64,000 bases of DNA, from positions 310,001 through 374,000 of the forward strand of contig CAVXRG010000002.1 of NCBI GenBank assembly GCA_963764195.1. Reading direction: 5' to 3'. The stretch is from JBDSSS01 sp963764195. Its GTDB lineage: Bacteria > Actinomycetota > Actinomycetes > Actinomycetales > Dermatophilaceae. The notes under the pieces are model-generated. The model did not search any database, was not told the DNA's origin, and was given only the letters and a program-made list of their open reading frames with translations. Shown piece by piece: positions 24,656 through 33,400 of the stretch (the first letter of the stretch is position 1; the number at the start of each line of letters is the position of its first letter). The position numbers were made by a program, and so were the translations under genes.

Positions 24656-26245
24656 TCAGTGACCCGCGCCGAGGTGGCCGGCGAGGCGGTCGTGGCGCTG
24701 CTGGCTGGAGTCGTTGAGGCCGGTGATGGTGACGGTCTTGCCCTTGGCTGCGTACTTCTGGGTGATGGCGTCAAGGGTGGCGACGGTTGAGGCGTCCCAG
24801 ATGTGCGACCGTGAGAGGTCGATGACGACGTTCGCGGGATCGCCGACGTAGTCGAACTGGGTGACGAGGTCGTTGCTCGAGGCGAAGAAGAGCTCGCCCT
24901 CGACGGCATACACGCGGGTGTTCTCGTCGGGGTGGGCGACATCGACGACGCGGGTGAAGTGGGCGACGCGGCGGGCGAACATGATCATGGCGACGACCAC
25001 ACCGACGATGACGCCGATCGCGAGGTTCTCTGTGGCGACGACGACCGCGACCGTCGCGAGCATGACGAGGGTCTCGCTCTTGGGCATGCGGCGCAGCGTG
25101 GCGGGCTGGAGGCTGTGCCAGTCCATCGTGCCGACCGAAACCATGATCATCACAGCGACGAGCGCGGCCATCGGGATGATCGCGACGACCTCGCCGAGGC
25201 CGACCACGAGGATCAGCAAGAACACGCCGGCGAGGAACGTCGAGATGCGGGTGCGCGCACGTGAGGCCTTCACGTTGATCATCGTCTGGCCGATCATCGC
25301 GCAGCCGCCCATGCCGCCGAAGAAGCCGGTGATGACGTTGGCGGCCCCCTGGCCCCACGCCTCACGGGTCTTGGACGAGTGGGTGTCGGTGACGTCGTCG
25401 ACGAGCTTGGCCGTCATGAGTGACTCCATCAGCCCGACCAGCGCCATGGCGAGTGCGAAGGGCCCGATGATCGACAGGGTCTCGAGGTTCAGCGGGACGT
25501 TCGGGACGAACAGGCTCGGCAGGCTCTCGGGGAGCTTGCCCTCGTCACCGACGGTCGGGACGGTGATCGCCGCGAGCACGGTGAAGAGCGTGAGGGCGAC
25601 GATGGCGACGAGCGGTGCCGGGACCGCATGGGTCAGCCTGGGCAGCAGCACCATGATGGCGATGCCGGCGGCGACGATCGGGTAGACGACCCAGGAGACA
25701 CCGATGAGGTGCGGCACCTGGGCGAGGAAGATGAGGATGGCGAGCGCGTTGACGAAGCCGACCATGACCGAGCGGGGGATGAACCGCATCAGCTTTGCGA
25801 CGCCGAGCACGCCGAGGATCGCCTGGATGACCCCGGCGAGGATGACCGTCGCGATGAAGTAGTCCATGCCGTGCTCGCGCACGACCGGGGCGATGACGAG
25901 CGCGATCGCCCCCGTGGCGGCGGAGATCATCGCGGGCCGGCCGCCGAGGAAGGCGATGCTGACGGCCATCGTGAAGGACGCGAAGAGGCCCACCCGGGGG
26001 TCGACGCCAGCGATGATGGAGAAGGAGATCGCCTCGGGGATCAGGGCCAGGGCCACAACCAGGCCGCCGAGCACCTCGATGCGCAGCCGTTTCGGAGAAC
26101 GCAGCGCGGCACGAACCGACGTGACCTCGTGCTCGTGAGGGAATGGCACGTCCGAGCCGAGCTCGCGGTGCGAGCCAGGCGGGTCGAGCGGCAGGCTCGG
26201 GTCAAGATCCGGCGCGGCGCCGGGCGTCGGTGTCGTGTTGGGCAT
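24656..26245 (-). CDS. SulP-family anion transporter with STAS domain
   Basis: 529 residues. A polar N-terminal tail of about 45 residues is followed by 10-12 hydrophobic segments with SulP signatures (ALALIPEAISFSIIAGVDPRVGLF, then GMGGCAMIGQTMINVKASRARTR), and a C-terminal STAS domain (VIDLSRSHIWDASTVATLD). It is probably a bicarbonate, sulfate or other anion transporter; specificity is not readable. Start ATG 26245 has AGGAG ten bases upstream. A MerR gene lies upstream on the same strand. Confidence 0.92.
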   Translation of the reverse strand: MPNTTPTPGAAPDLDPSLPLDPPGSHRELGSDVPFPHEHEVTSVRAALRSPKRLRIEVLGGLVVALALIPEAISFSIIAGVDPRVGLFASFTMAVSIAFLGGRPAMISAATGAIALVIAPVVREHGMDYFIATVILAGVIQAILGVLGVAKLMRFIPRSVMVGFVNALAILIFLAQVPHLIGVSWVVYPIVAAGIAIMVLLPRLTHAVPAPLVAIVALTLFTVLAAITVPTVGDEGKLPESLPSLFVPNVPLNLETLSIIGPFALAMALVGLMESLMTAKLVDDVTDTHSSKTREAWGQGAANVITGFFGGMGGCAMIGQTMINVKASRARTRISTFLAGVFLLILVVGLGEVVAIIPMAALVAVMIMVSVGTMDWHSLQPATLRRMPKSETLVMLATVAVVVATENLAIGVIVGVVVAMIMFARRVAHFTRVVDVAHPDENTRVYAVEGELFFASSNDLVTQFDYVGDPANVVIDLSRSHIWDASTVATLDAITQKYAAKGKTVTITGLNDSSQQRHDRLAGHLGAGH

Positions 26246-26399
26246 GGGGATTCTCCTGGTGGTTTCAGGGCGGGGGGCCGCGGTCGCGCGGTGGGAAGGT
26301 TTGGCGACACGGCATACGTCAACCGTGGGCGGGGTGGGACGGCGCTGTCCGGGGTCGGTGGTGTCGGTGTGGCCGGACCGCGGGCCGAGCTGGACCTGC

Positions 26400-26810
26400 T
26401 CAGTCCGGTAGCTGGGCCTCGTCGCGCAGCTGGGATGCGAAGGCTTCGGCGTTCTCGACGCGCTCACGAAGACGGTCGAGCTGGTGTTCGACGAACGCGT
26501 GGTGGGTGCGTAGACGCTCCGTGAGCTCATGTCGCGTCGTGCGGGAGAGTCGCGAGCTGGAGAGGCGGTTTCGGATGTCGATGAGGTCGCGCATCTCCTC
26601 GAGCGTGAAATCGAGGGGCTTCATCCGCTTGATGAGCAGGAGCCGCTCGACGGCCTCCTGCGAGTAGAGGCGGAAGCCGCCGGGGCTGCGCTGCGGCTCG
26701 GGAAGCAGCCCGACCTCCTCGTAGTGCCGGATCGAGCGCAGGCTGAGGCCGGTGCGGTCGGCGACGTCGCCGATCTGGATCAGATCAGTGGGCGTTCGCG
26801 CGGCAGCCAC
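26400..26810 (-). CDS. MerR-family transcriptional regulator
   Basis: 136 residues. N-terminal winged HTH IGDVADRTGLSLRSIRHYEEVGLLPEP, then a coiled-coil dimerisation helix (TTRHELTERLRTHHAFVEHQLDRLRERV). No metal-binding Cys pair is visible at the C-terminus, so it is not an ordinary metal sensor. GTG start 26810 has GAGGAG at ideal spacing. A MerR-type dyad at 26843-26868 lies upstream. Same direction as sulP, 154 bases ahead; it may regulate sulP and itself. Confidence 0.88.
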   Translation of the reverse strand: MAAARTPTDLIQIGDVADRTGLSLRSIRHYEEVGLLPEPQRSPGGFRLYSQEAVERLLLIKRMKPLDFTLEEMRDLIDIRNRLSSSRLSRTTRHELTERLRTHHAFVEHQLDRLRERVENAEAFASQLRDEAQLPD

Positions 26811-26842
26811 GGCACTCCTCGGGACAGGTCGACAAGTCCCAG

Positions 26843-26868
26843 ACCCTACCCTCACGTAAGGGAAGGGT
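26843..26868 (-). promoter_or_regulatory. MerR-type operator dyad
   Basis: Imperfect 26-base palindrome with arms ACCCT/AGGGT and CCCT/AGGG around a central ACGT. MerR proteins bind such dyads between -35 and -10 separated by 19-20 bases. It is 33 bases upstream of the merR start, consistent with autoregulation. Confidence 0.65.
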
Positions 26869-26927
26869 TCAAATCTCGGCATCGCGCTCGATTCGCGTCG
26901 CGCCGGGCCTCGCCAGAAGACACGTTC

Positions 26928-27197
26928 TCCCGGGCGCTCGGCGAACACCGCGTGAGGGACCTGACCGACGGCATCGGCCTGGCGCAGTCCACGGTGTCCA
27001 AGCACCTGGCCTGTCTTCGGGACGGTGGCTTGGTCACCTCCCGTCCACAGGGCCGCGCGTCCGTGTACTCCTTCACGCGCCCGGAGGCTCTTGATGACCT
27101 TCTTGCGTCGGCCGAGCAGCTGCTGTCGCTGACCGGCAACGCCGTAACCCTGTGCGCGAACGTCGGCACCGAAACGCACCCCTCGGTAACCCCATGA
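26928..27197 (+). pseudogene. 5'-truncated ArsR/SmtB-type regulator remnant
   Basis: The frame encodes a recognisable recognition helix and C-terminus of an ArsR regulator (VRDLTDGIGLAQSTVSKH, LACLRDGGLV, then LLSLTGNAVTLC), but the first helices (the usual ALADPTR region) are missing. Sequence before 26928 does not resemble the family, and no convincing start codon or ribosome binding site exists (only GTG 26952). The stop overlaps the ATG of the CDF gene by four bases, as in intact arsR-cdf operons. It was probably truncated by the rearrangement that placed merR/sulP alongside. Confidence 0.7.
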
Positions 27198-27781
27198 CCG
27201 CGAGCAGCACCCGCGACCACGACGCGGCCGTCACCGAGGAGGACCGCCGCCGGTACGGCCGGCGAGCGCAACTGCTCGCTGGTGCGTCAGTGACCTACAA
27301 CGTCGTCGAAGCCCTGCTGGCAATCAGCGCGGGCCTGGTCGCCGGGTCGATCGCTCTGATCGGGTTCGGTCTCGACTCGATCGTCGAAGTGTCCTCCGGG
27401 CTGATCATCGTGTGGCAGTTCCGCCACCGGCTCCCGGAATCTCGCGAGCAGACCGCGCTGCGACTCATGGCGTTCTCGTTCTTTGCTCTCGCCGCGTACG
27501 TCACCTTCGAATCTGCCCGTTCGCTCACCACCGGGCGGGAGGCCGAGTCCTCGACCGTCGGCGTGTTCCTGGCCGCCGCGTCGCTGGTGATCATGCCGTT
27601 CCTGTCGTGGGCCCAGCGCCGCACCGGGCGCGCCCTCGGATCGAACGCGGTGGTCGCCGCCCTCGCGGTCAAGGAGGGCCGCCAGGCTTGGCGCGGCGAA
27701 GGTTGCTGTGCGCCAACCCGAGCGGCAACGACCGCCGAGGCTGACGGGTGTGGCTGCGGATCGGGATGCGCCTGCCGCTGA
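27194..27781 (+). CDS. CDF-type cation transporter with internal deletion
   Basis: 195 residues, against about 235 usual for this actinobacterial group. Intact parts are TYNVVEALLAISAGLVAGSI, GFGLDSIVEVSSG (metal-site Asp/Glu in TM2), SFFALAAYVTFESARSL, FLSWAQRRTGRALGS. The block that should follow, with the DSKQT motif and two membrane helices, is absent: the sequence jumps from GSNAVV to AALAVKEG, an in-frame loss of about 45 codons, before the normal WRGEGCC and Cys-rich tail. TM5 contributes metal ligands in CDF proteins, so transport is probably lost. Confidence 0.75.
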   Translation: MTASSTRDHDAAVTEEDRRRYGRRAQLLAGASVTYNVVEALLAISAGLVAGSIALIGFGLDSIVEVSSGLIIVWQFRHRLPESREQTALRLMAFSFFALAAYVTFESARSLTTGREAESSTVGVFLAAASLVIMPFLSWAQRRTGRALGSNAVVAALAVKEGRQAWRGEGCCAPTRAATTAEADGCGCGSGCACR

Positions 27782-27940
27782 TCGGAGGGCAGCGCGACAA
27801 CGCACTCTCCACCCGGGTCGCCGCCCTCGCCCAGCCAGTGGCCAACGGCGACGGCCGACTCCGGGACGAAGCAATCCCGCGTGAAGTGAGCCGCGGCACT
27901 TCCGCCCCCCGGGCGGTTACCGGGGGTGAACGATTGACCT

Positions 27941-28054
27941 ATGGCTGAATCACCATCGGTGCGGGGGAGGTGGATCGACTCCTCGTTGGCCGAGGACGCG
28001 TCGAGGCGCCTGGCCCAGGCGCTCCCCGTCAGTGAGCCAGCCGTGTCGCCATGA
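27941..28054 (+). CDS. 37-residue ORF, possible ArsR N-terminal stub or coupling peptide
   Basis: Starts ATG 27941 and ends in an ATGA overlap with the permease. The sequence (RGRWIDSSLAEDASRRLAQAL, then PVSEPAVSP) resembles the N-terminal helix of an ArsR regulator in which the middle has been lost. It could instead be a short translational leader for the permease. No longer frame exists. Confidence that it is a real protein is low. Confidence 0.35.
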   Translation: MAESPSVRGRWIDSSLAEDASRRLAQALPVSEPAVSP

Positions 28055-29100
28055 GCATCACGACCCGCCTGCCCACCACGCGAACCGCACGTGGGGCGAC
28101 CCTCGCCGGCGTCGCGGGCCTGTGGATGGCTGCCTACTGGGTCAACGGGTGGATCTGGGACGCGGTGCTGTACGACCTGGTCGGTATGCCGGCCGATGCC
28201 CGCCTGACCGAGACCCTGCACTTCTTCGTCTACGACACGGTCAAGATCGCGTTGCTGCTGTCGGGAATCATCTTCGTGATCACGATCCTGCGGTCCTACA
28301 TGAGCATCGAGCGCACCCGGGCGCTGCTGGGTGGCCGGCACGAAGGCCTCGGCAACGTCATGGCCGCGGGCCTGGGCGTGGTCACCCCGTTCTGCTCGTG
28401 CAGCGCCGTGCCGGCGTTCATCGGTTTCGTCGCGGCCGGGGTGCCGCTCGGGGTGACTCTGAGCTTCCTGATCGCCAGCCCGCTGGTCAACGAGATCGCG
28501 ATCGGGCTACTGCTCACCCTCTTCGGCTGGCAGGTCACGACGGTCTACGTCATCGCGGGCGTGTCCATCGCGATCGCCGCCGGCTGGGTGCTCGGACGGC
28601 TCAAGCTCCAGCGGTTCGTCGAGCCGTTCGTGTTCGAGACCACGCTCGGTGGCCAGGTCATCGACTCCACCGCTGGGTTGACCTTCGCCCAACGGGTGCA
28701 GATGGGTGTCGAGGAGGTCGGCACCATCCTGCGCAAGATCTGGCCCTACCTGCTCATCGGCATCGGCCTCGGTGCAGTCATCCACGGCTGGGCGCCCGAG
28801 GACTTCTTCACCCAGTACGCGGGGCCGGGTAGCACCTTCGGGGTGCTGGTCGCCGTGTTGATCGGCATCCCGCTGTACTCCAACGCGGCCGGCATCCTGC
28901 CCCTGGTCGAGACACTGCACGACAAGGGCCTGCCGATGGGCACCCTGCTCGCCTTCATGATGGCCGTCGTCGCGCTGTCGATGCCCGAGATGATCCTGCT
29001 GCGCCGAGTCCTCAAGCCGCAGCTGCTCGGCATCTACGTCGCCGTCGTCGGCAGCTCGATCGTGGCCGTCGGCTACCTGTTCAACTCCCTGCTCGCCTGA
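28051..29100 (+). CDS. permease of the ArsP/YraQ (DUF318) type
   Basis: 349 residues with about eight hydrophobic segments and the family motif TPFCSCSAVPAF (about 111-122), then SPLVNE and, near the C-terminus, PLYSNAAGILPL. Family members export organoarsenicals or have unknown substrates; the CxC pair is characteristic. It is coupled to the upstream short ORF (ATGA) and followed 22 bases later by a thioredoxin-like gene, the common permease plus redox-disulfide pairing. It appears intact, unlike its upstream neighbours. Confidence 0.88.
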   Translation: MSITTRLPTTRTARGATLAGVAGLWMAAYWVNGWIWDAVLYDLVGMPADARLTETLHFFVYDTVKIALLLSGIIFVITILRSYMSIERTRALLGGRHEGLGNVMAAGLGVVTPFCSCSAVPAFIGFVAAGVPLGVTLSFLIASPLVNEIAIGLLLTLFGWQVTTVYVIAGVSIAIAAGWVLGRLKLQRFVEPFVFETTLGGQVIDSTAGLTFAQRVQMGVEEVGTILRKIWPYLLIGIGLGAVIHGWAPEDFFTQYAGPGSTFGVLVAVLIGIPLYSNAAGILPLVETLHDKGLPMGTLLAFMMAVVALSMPEMILLRRVLKPQLLGIYVAVVGSSIVAVGYLFNSLLA

Positions 29101-29122
29101 TCACCAACGAAAGGAACCGCCC

Positions 29123-29368
29123 ATGATGGTCAAGATCCTCGGGCCCGGCTGCACCAACTGCGAGAAGCTCGAGCGCGCCACGCGGCAGGCCATCGCCGAG
29201 CTCGGCCTCGACGCCACACTTGAGAAGGTCGTGGACTACCCGACCATCGCCGCGTACGGCGTCATGTCCACTCCCGCGCTGGTCGTCGACGAGAAGGTGG
29301 TCGTCTCCGGCCGCGTGCCCAAGCCCGCAGAAATCAAGGACCTGCTGACCGCTGCGGCGCCGGCCTGA
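29123..29368 (+). CDS. small thioredoxin-like (redox-active disulfide type 2) protein
   Basis: 81 residues: KILGPGCTNCEKLE with the CxxC active site (Cys10, Cys13), cis-Pro in MSTPALVVD, and a C-terminal helix. Usually encoded next to DUF318 permeases, as here, and thought to serve their cysteines or the bound metal(loid). AAAGGA lies upstream of ATG 29123. Cytoplasmic. Confidence 0.9.
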   Translation: MMVKILGPGCTNCEKLERATRQAIAELGLDATLEKVVDYPTIAAYGVMSTPALVVDEKVVVSGRVPKPAEIKDLLTAAAPA

Positions 29369-29401
29369 TCGCACTTCGCCCGCGCGTTCTCCGGTGAGCC
29401 G

Positions 29402-29797
29402 TCACGCGTCGTAGTCGTCGTCGGTGACGCTCTCGAGCCAGGTGACAACCTGTCCGTGGTCGTCGGCTTCGTTGACCGCGACGTGAGCCATGAACCGGTC
29501 GGGGGTCGCGCCGTGCCAGTGCTCCTCGCCGGGCTCGATGATGACGACGTCGCCGGGCCGGATCTCCTGGGTCTCGCCGGCGCGACTGCCGACGTAGCCG
29601 ATGCCGTCGGTCACATAGAGGGTCTGGCCCTTCGGGTGGGTGTGCCAGAAGGTCCGCGCTCCGGGGGTGAATCGGACGTGAACGCAGCTGAGGGTGGACT
29701 CGGGTCCGGGGCTCTGGACGCCGTCGATGTAGACGGTGCCGGTGAACCAGTTGCCGGGACCCGTGGCGGTCGTGCCGCCGCTCTGGACGTACTTCAT
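29402..29797 (-). CDS. cupin-domain protein
   Basis: 131 residues forming one cupin barrel: motif 1 is VRFTPGARTFWHTHPKGQTLYV (metal-binding His residues), motif 2 is PGDVVIIEPGEEHWHGA. It resembles the carboxymuconolactone-decarboxylase-associated cupins. ATG 29797 has GAAGGAG upstream. Downstream of the MFS gene on the same strand, with about 100 bases between. Substrate unknown. Confidence 0.85.
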   Translation of the reverse strand: MKYVQSGGTTATGPGNWFTGTVYIDGVQSPGPESTLSCVHVRFTPGARTFWHTHPKGQTLYVTDGIGYVGSRAGETQEIRPGDVVIIEPGEEHWHGATPDRFMAHVAVNEADDHGQVVTWLESVTDDDYDA

Positions 29798-29896
29798 GGT
29801 GCGGTCTCCTTCGCTCTCTTGACGTTCGCTGATGGTGCTGTCGATCTCCATGTCACTCCCGGTTCGAGGCTGCCGTGAGGGCATGGCGACGGGGTC

Positions 29897-31167
29897 TCAT
29901 GGCGCCTCGCACTGGGGCCGGGACTGCGCGGTCGTCCGTGCCGGGGCGGTGAGCTGGAACAGGGACGCCGCCGAGACGGCGGTCAGGACGATGATGATCA
30001 GCGCCATCGGCACGGCGGTGCGGTCCCCACCCAGACCCGCTGTCGGGGCGACGATGCCGGCGGCGCACCACTGGCAGAGGCCGAGCAGCGCCGACCCCGT
30101 GCCCGGGCGGGTCGGGACGGTGGCGGAGGCCAGGGCGCCCGCGTTGGGCCCGATCAGGCCCTGGGCGCTCATGATGACGAAGAAGCCGACGAGCGCAACC
30201 GGCAGCGGGGTGTCCCACCAGATGGCGCCACCGAGCAGCAGCAGACCGGCGAGGCCGGTCGCCACCAGGCCGGTCGCGATGACCTTGTGGGTGTCCACTC
30301 GGCCGGCGAGCCTCGCTGCGCCCAGGGTGGCCAGAGTCAGACCGGCAGCATTGAGGGCGAAGTCGGCGGAGTACGCCATGGGGGAGAGCCCGTTCATCCC
30401 CTGGAGGACGAAGGCCGAGGTGGCCACGTAGGCGAACGTGACACCCATCGACAGGGCCATCAGGACCAGGTAGCCGACGAAGCGTCGTTCGGCCGCGACC
30501 TGTCGCATCCCACCGACGAGGCTCGTGATGCCGCCTCGGTGACGGTCCTGCACGGGAAGCGACTCGCGCAGGGCGAGGCTCACCGCGAGGAACATGACCG
30601 CCCCGAGGCCCGAGATGACCCAGAACGAGACGCGCCACTGCGTCAGCTGGAGGATGGCCCCCCCATCAACGGCCCGAGGACCAGCGCGATCCCACCGACA
30701 CCGGCGACCACGTTGAGCCCGCGGACCAGCTGTGGCCCTTCAGCCAGGTCGACGACGACCGCTCGGGCCGTGACCATGGCCCATCCACCCGCGAGACCCT
30801 GCACGAAACGCGCAACCATCATGACCTGGATGGAGGGGCTGAAGGCACACGCCACGGACGCCACGGTCAGCACCAGCAGAGCCACGAGCAGCGGCCGTCG
30901 ACGCCCGTGGGCGTCAGAGACCGGGCCGCCCACGAACTGGCCCAGCGCCATACCGACGAAGAACGTGGTGAGCGTGAGCTGCACCTGGGTCGCGCCCGCG
31001 CCGAAGTCGGCGCCCACCCGCGGGAATGCGGGGACGTACATGTCGGTGGCCAGCGGCGCGATCGTGTTGACGAGCACGACGATGCCCAGGACGGCCGTGC
31101 CGATGGTCCCGGGCCGGTCGTCGACAAGCCGTGCGGTAGCTGGGCGCACTGGGTCCTCCACGGACAT
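29897..31167 (-). pseudogene. Bcr/CflA-type MFS drug transporter, frameshifted in a homopolymer
   Basis: Two adjoining frames give one MFS protein of about 423 residues. The first (from ATG 31167, AAGGGGGGA upstream) covers TM1-5 with GQFVGGPVSDAHGRRRPL and VARFVQGLAGG; it ends at LGPLMGGPSSS. The second resumes with AILQLTQWRVSFWVISG. The break is at a run of seven C on the plus strand (30656-30662); eight would restore the frame. This may be a real inactivation, a phase-variable tract or an assembly error. Divergent from an XRE regulator, which is probably its repressor. Confidence 0.85.
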
Positions 31168-31315
31168 CGTCCCCCCTTGCTCTGGGTTGGTGGTGGCGTG
31201 TCCCCGACGGTGACGGGACGCGCGGTCCTCTCATGTGACCGCACGTCGCGAACCGGGAGGAAGTCACTGCCGTGAGGTGCACCGACAGGGCACCCCTCAT
31301 CAGCGCGCCGCGTCC

Positions 31316-31321
31316 TACGGT
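31316..31321 (+). promoter_or_regulatory. -10 element for a leaderless XRE regulator gene
   Basis: TACGGT with seven bases to ATG 31329 and no ribosome binding site; transcription would start at the initiation codon. It lies in the divergent gap to the MFS gene. Confidence 0.45.
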
Positions 31322-31328
31322 GGACGGC

Positions 31329-32249
31329 ATGGACAACCGTGCCGAGGTCCGCGAGTTCCTCACCACCCGCCGCGCCCGCGTGACGCCCCGAGACGTCGGC
31401 CTGCCCGACGTCGGTCAACGGCGGGTGCCCGGGCTGCGGCGTGGAGAGGTGGCGTCACTGGCCGGGGTGAGCATCGAGTACTACTCCCGGCTCGAGCGCG
31501 GCACCCTCGCCGGGGTCAGCACCTCGGTGCTCGACGCCATCGCCGGTGCGCTGCAGCTCAGCCACGCCGAGCGCACCCACCTGTTCCACCTGGCTCAGGC
31601 GGCCGACGGCTCCAGCGCCCTGGCCCGCCCACGTCGAGCGTCGGCGCCGACGTGGACGGCGGCCCCGGCGCTGCAGTGGGTCCTCGACGCCATCACCGGG
31701 GGCCCGGCCATCATCCGCAACGGACGGATGGACCTGCTCGCGTCCAACGCCCTCGGACGTGCCATGCACGCGTCGCTCTACGAGCGCGCAGGCGACGGAC
31801 CCCCCAACTTCGCCCGCTACACGTTCCTCGACGAGGACTCCCGCCGCTTCTACCCCAACTGGTCGACCGCTGCGGACACCTGTGTCGCCATCCTGCGCAC
31901 CGAAGCAGGGCGGGACCCGCACGACCGGCGGATGCACGACCTGGTGGGTGAGCTCTCCACCCGCAGCGAGGAGTTCCGGCGCCGCTGGAGCACGCACGAC
32001 GTGCGTCTGCACGGGGCCGGCACCAAGCACTTCCACCACACGGCGGTGGGTGAGCTCGAACTCGCCTACGAGAGCGTCGACATGATCTCCGAACCCGGAC
32101 TCAGCCTCACCATCTACGCAGCCGAACCCGCGTCCCGAACCGCCGACGCCCTCGCGCTCCTCGCCTCGTGGACCGCAGCCGGACCTCCGCCTGCCACGGC
32201 TCGAGGCGCCGGACGCCCGTCGGGACGGCAGCCGACCCGCGAGCAGTGA
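31329..32249 (+). CDS. XRE-family regulator with MmyB-like ligand domain
   Basis: 306 residues. N-terminal HTH_31/XRE domain (VPGLRRGEVASLAGVSIEYYSRLERG), then a linker and an MmyB-like domain (about 100-285; ASNALGRAMHASLYERAGDGPPN, DDRRMHDLVGELSTRSEEFRRRW, HHTAVGELELAYESVDM). These regulators commonly sit beside a transporter or oxidoreductase they control. Divergent from the broken MFS gene, 161 bases between starts. The ligand is unknown. Start ATG 31329. Confidence 0.9.
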   Translation: MDNRAEVREFLTTRRARVTPRDVGLPDVGQRRVPGLRRGEVASLAGVSIEYYSRLERGTLAGVSTSVLDAIAGALQLSHAERTHLFHLAQAADGSSALARPRRASAPTWTAAPALQWVLDAITGGPAIIRNGRMDLLASNALGRAMHASLYERAGDGPPNFARYTFLDEDSRRFYPNWSTAADTCVAILRTEAGRDPHDRRMHDLVGELSTRSEEFRRRWSTHDVRLHGAGTKHFHHTAVGELELAYESVDMISEPGLSLTIYAAEPASRTADALALLASWTAAGPPPATARGAGRPSGRQPTREQ

Positions 32250-32338
32250 CGCACTCCCGACCGCCAGGGCATCCGCCTTCTGCGTGCTGGGGGAAAGGGC
32301 CTGCCATCTCGCCGCGGCGCCGGGGGTGCCGCGGAGGG

Positions 32339-33352
32339 TTACGCGCGGTCCAGGTCCTCACGGGTGCCGGGCAGCTCGCGGGCCGGGCCGGTCACGTCCT
32401 GGGCAGCGTCGTTGCCCTCTGGTCCGTCGGTCGCCCCGGTGCCACGCCGGGGTTCCGAGTCGACCTCGACCAGGCCGAGGGCCGTGCGGGCCTCCGTGCC
32501 CTCGAGCCCGAAGAGCTGGCGGATGTTGAGGTCACGCTGCGGGAAGGGGATCTCGATCTCGTGCCGCTGGAGCGCGGAGTGCAGCGACCAGTTGTACGCC
32601 GCGGTCACGGCGGCCGGCCGGACGGTGGCCTCGTCGGTGAGCCAGACGACGAGCTCGAAGTCGAGCGAGCTGCCGCCGAACCCGGTGAGCCACACCTGCG
32701 GGCGACGTGGCCCGTCGAGCTCGAGCGTGAAGGGGACCTCGGCCGCGGCCTCGAGGGCGGCCCGCTTGACGATCTCCTTGTCCGTGCCGTAGGCGACGCC
32801 GAAGGGGACCCGGATGCGCCGCGCGACCTCGCGGTGGGTCCAGTTGACGACCTGCCCGGAGACGAACTCGGCGTTGGGCACGAGGATGTCGATGTTGTCG
32901 TTGGTGACGATGCGGGTCGACCGGATCCGGATGTCCCGGACCTCGCCGGTCACGCCGGACTCGAGCTCGACGAAGTCGCCGACCTCGAGTGACTTGTCGA
33001 AGAGCAGGATCAGGCCGGAGATGAAGTTGTTGAAGATCGTCTGCAGTCCGAAGCCGAGCCCGACACCGAGGGCCCCCGCCAGCCAGGCGAAGCGCGTGGT
33101 CGGGATGCCGAGGACGGAGATGGCGATGAGGGCACCGAGGGCGAGGGTCGAGTAGAGCGCGAGGCGAGACACGGTGTACCACGTCCCGCGGTGGGCGCTG
33201 CCCGGCTGCATCGAGTGGCGCAGCACGACCCAGCGCAGCAGCAGCCCGACCAGCAGGCTGGCGACGACCACGACCATGGCCGTGAGGAGACGGGTCAGCG
33301 AGATCTCCTCCCCGAAGAGGTTCACCGAGGTCACCGCTGCCACGTCGCTCAC
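32339..33352 (-). CDS. MscS-type mechanosensitive channel
   Basis: 337 residues. Two N-terminal membrane helices, then the pore-lining region with LAGALGVGLGFGLQTIFNNFISGLILLFDKSLEVGD (the conserved MscS signature), a beta domain (VRDIRIRSTRIVTNDNIDILVPNAEF) and a soluble alpha/beta vestibule. The C-terminal 50 residues are polar and charged. It releases solutes on hypo-osmotic shock. Start uncertain: GTG 33352 taken, GTG 33343 possible. Divergent from Nudix with about 48 bases between. Confidence 0.9.
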   Translation of the reverse strand: MSDVAAVTSVNLFGEEISLTRLLTAMVVVVASLLVGLLLRWVVLRHSMQPGSAHRGTWYTVSRLALYSTLALGALIAISVLGIPTTRFAWLAGALGVGLGFGLQTIFNNFISGLILLFDKSLEVGDFVELESGVTGEVRDIRIRSTRIVTNDNIDILVPNAEFVSGQVVNWTHREVARRIRVPFGVAYGTDKEIVKRAALEAAAEVPFTLELDGPRRPQVWLTGFGGSSLDFELVVWLTDEATVRPAAVTAAYNWSLHSALQRHEIEIPFPQRDLNIRQLFGLEGTEARTALGLVEVDSEPRRGTGATDGPEGNDAAQDVTGPARELPGTREDLDRA

Positions 33353-33388
33353 CGGTCCAGCAAAACACAGGGCCGAGGCGGGCCCCGG

Positions 33389-33394
33389 TACGTT
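33389..33394 (+). promoter_or_regulatory. -10 element for a leaderless Nudix gene
   Basis: TACGTT six bases before ATG 33401, no ribosome binding site; consistent with a leaderless mRNA. Confidence 0.45.
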
Positions 33395-33400
33395 CGGACG

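Noticed and set aside
25628..26524. Plus-strand frame opposite sulP
   Set aside because: Antisense shadow of a hydrophobic protein gene, rich in Asp/His/Gly without family match.
27748..27948. 66-codon frame after the CDF gene
   Set aside because: No ribosome binding site, no conserved motif, out of phase with the CDF reading frame.
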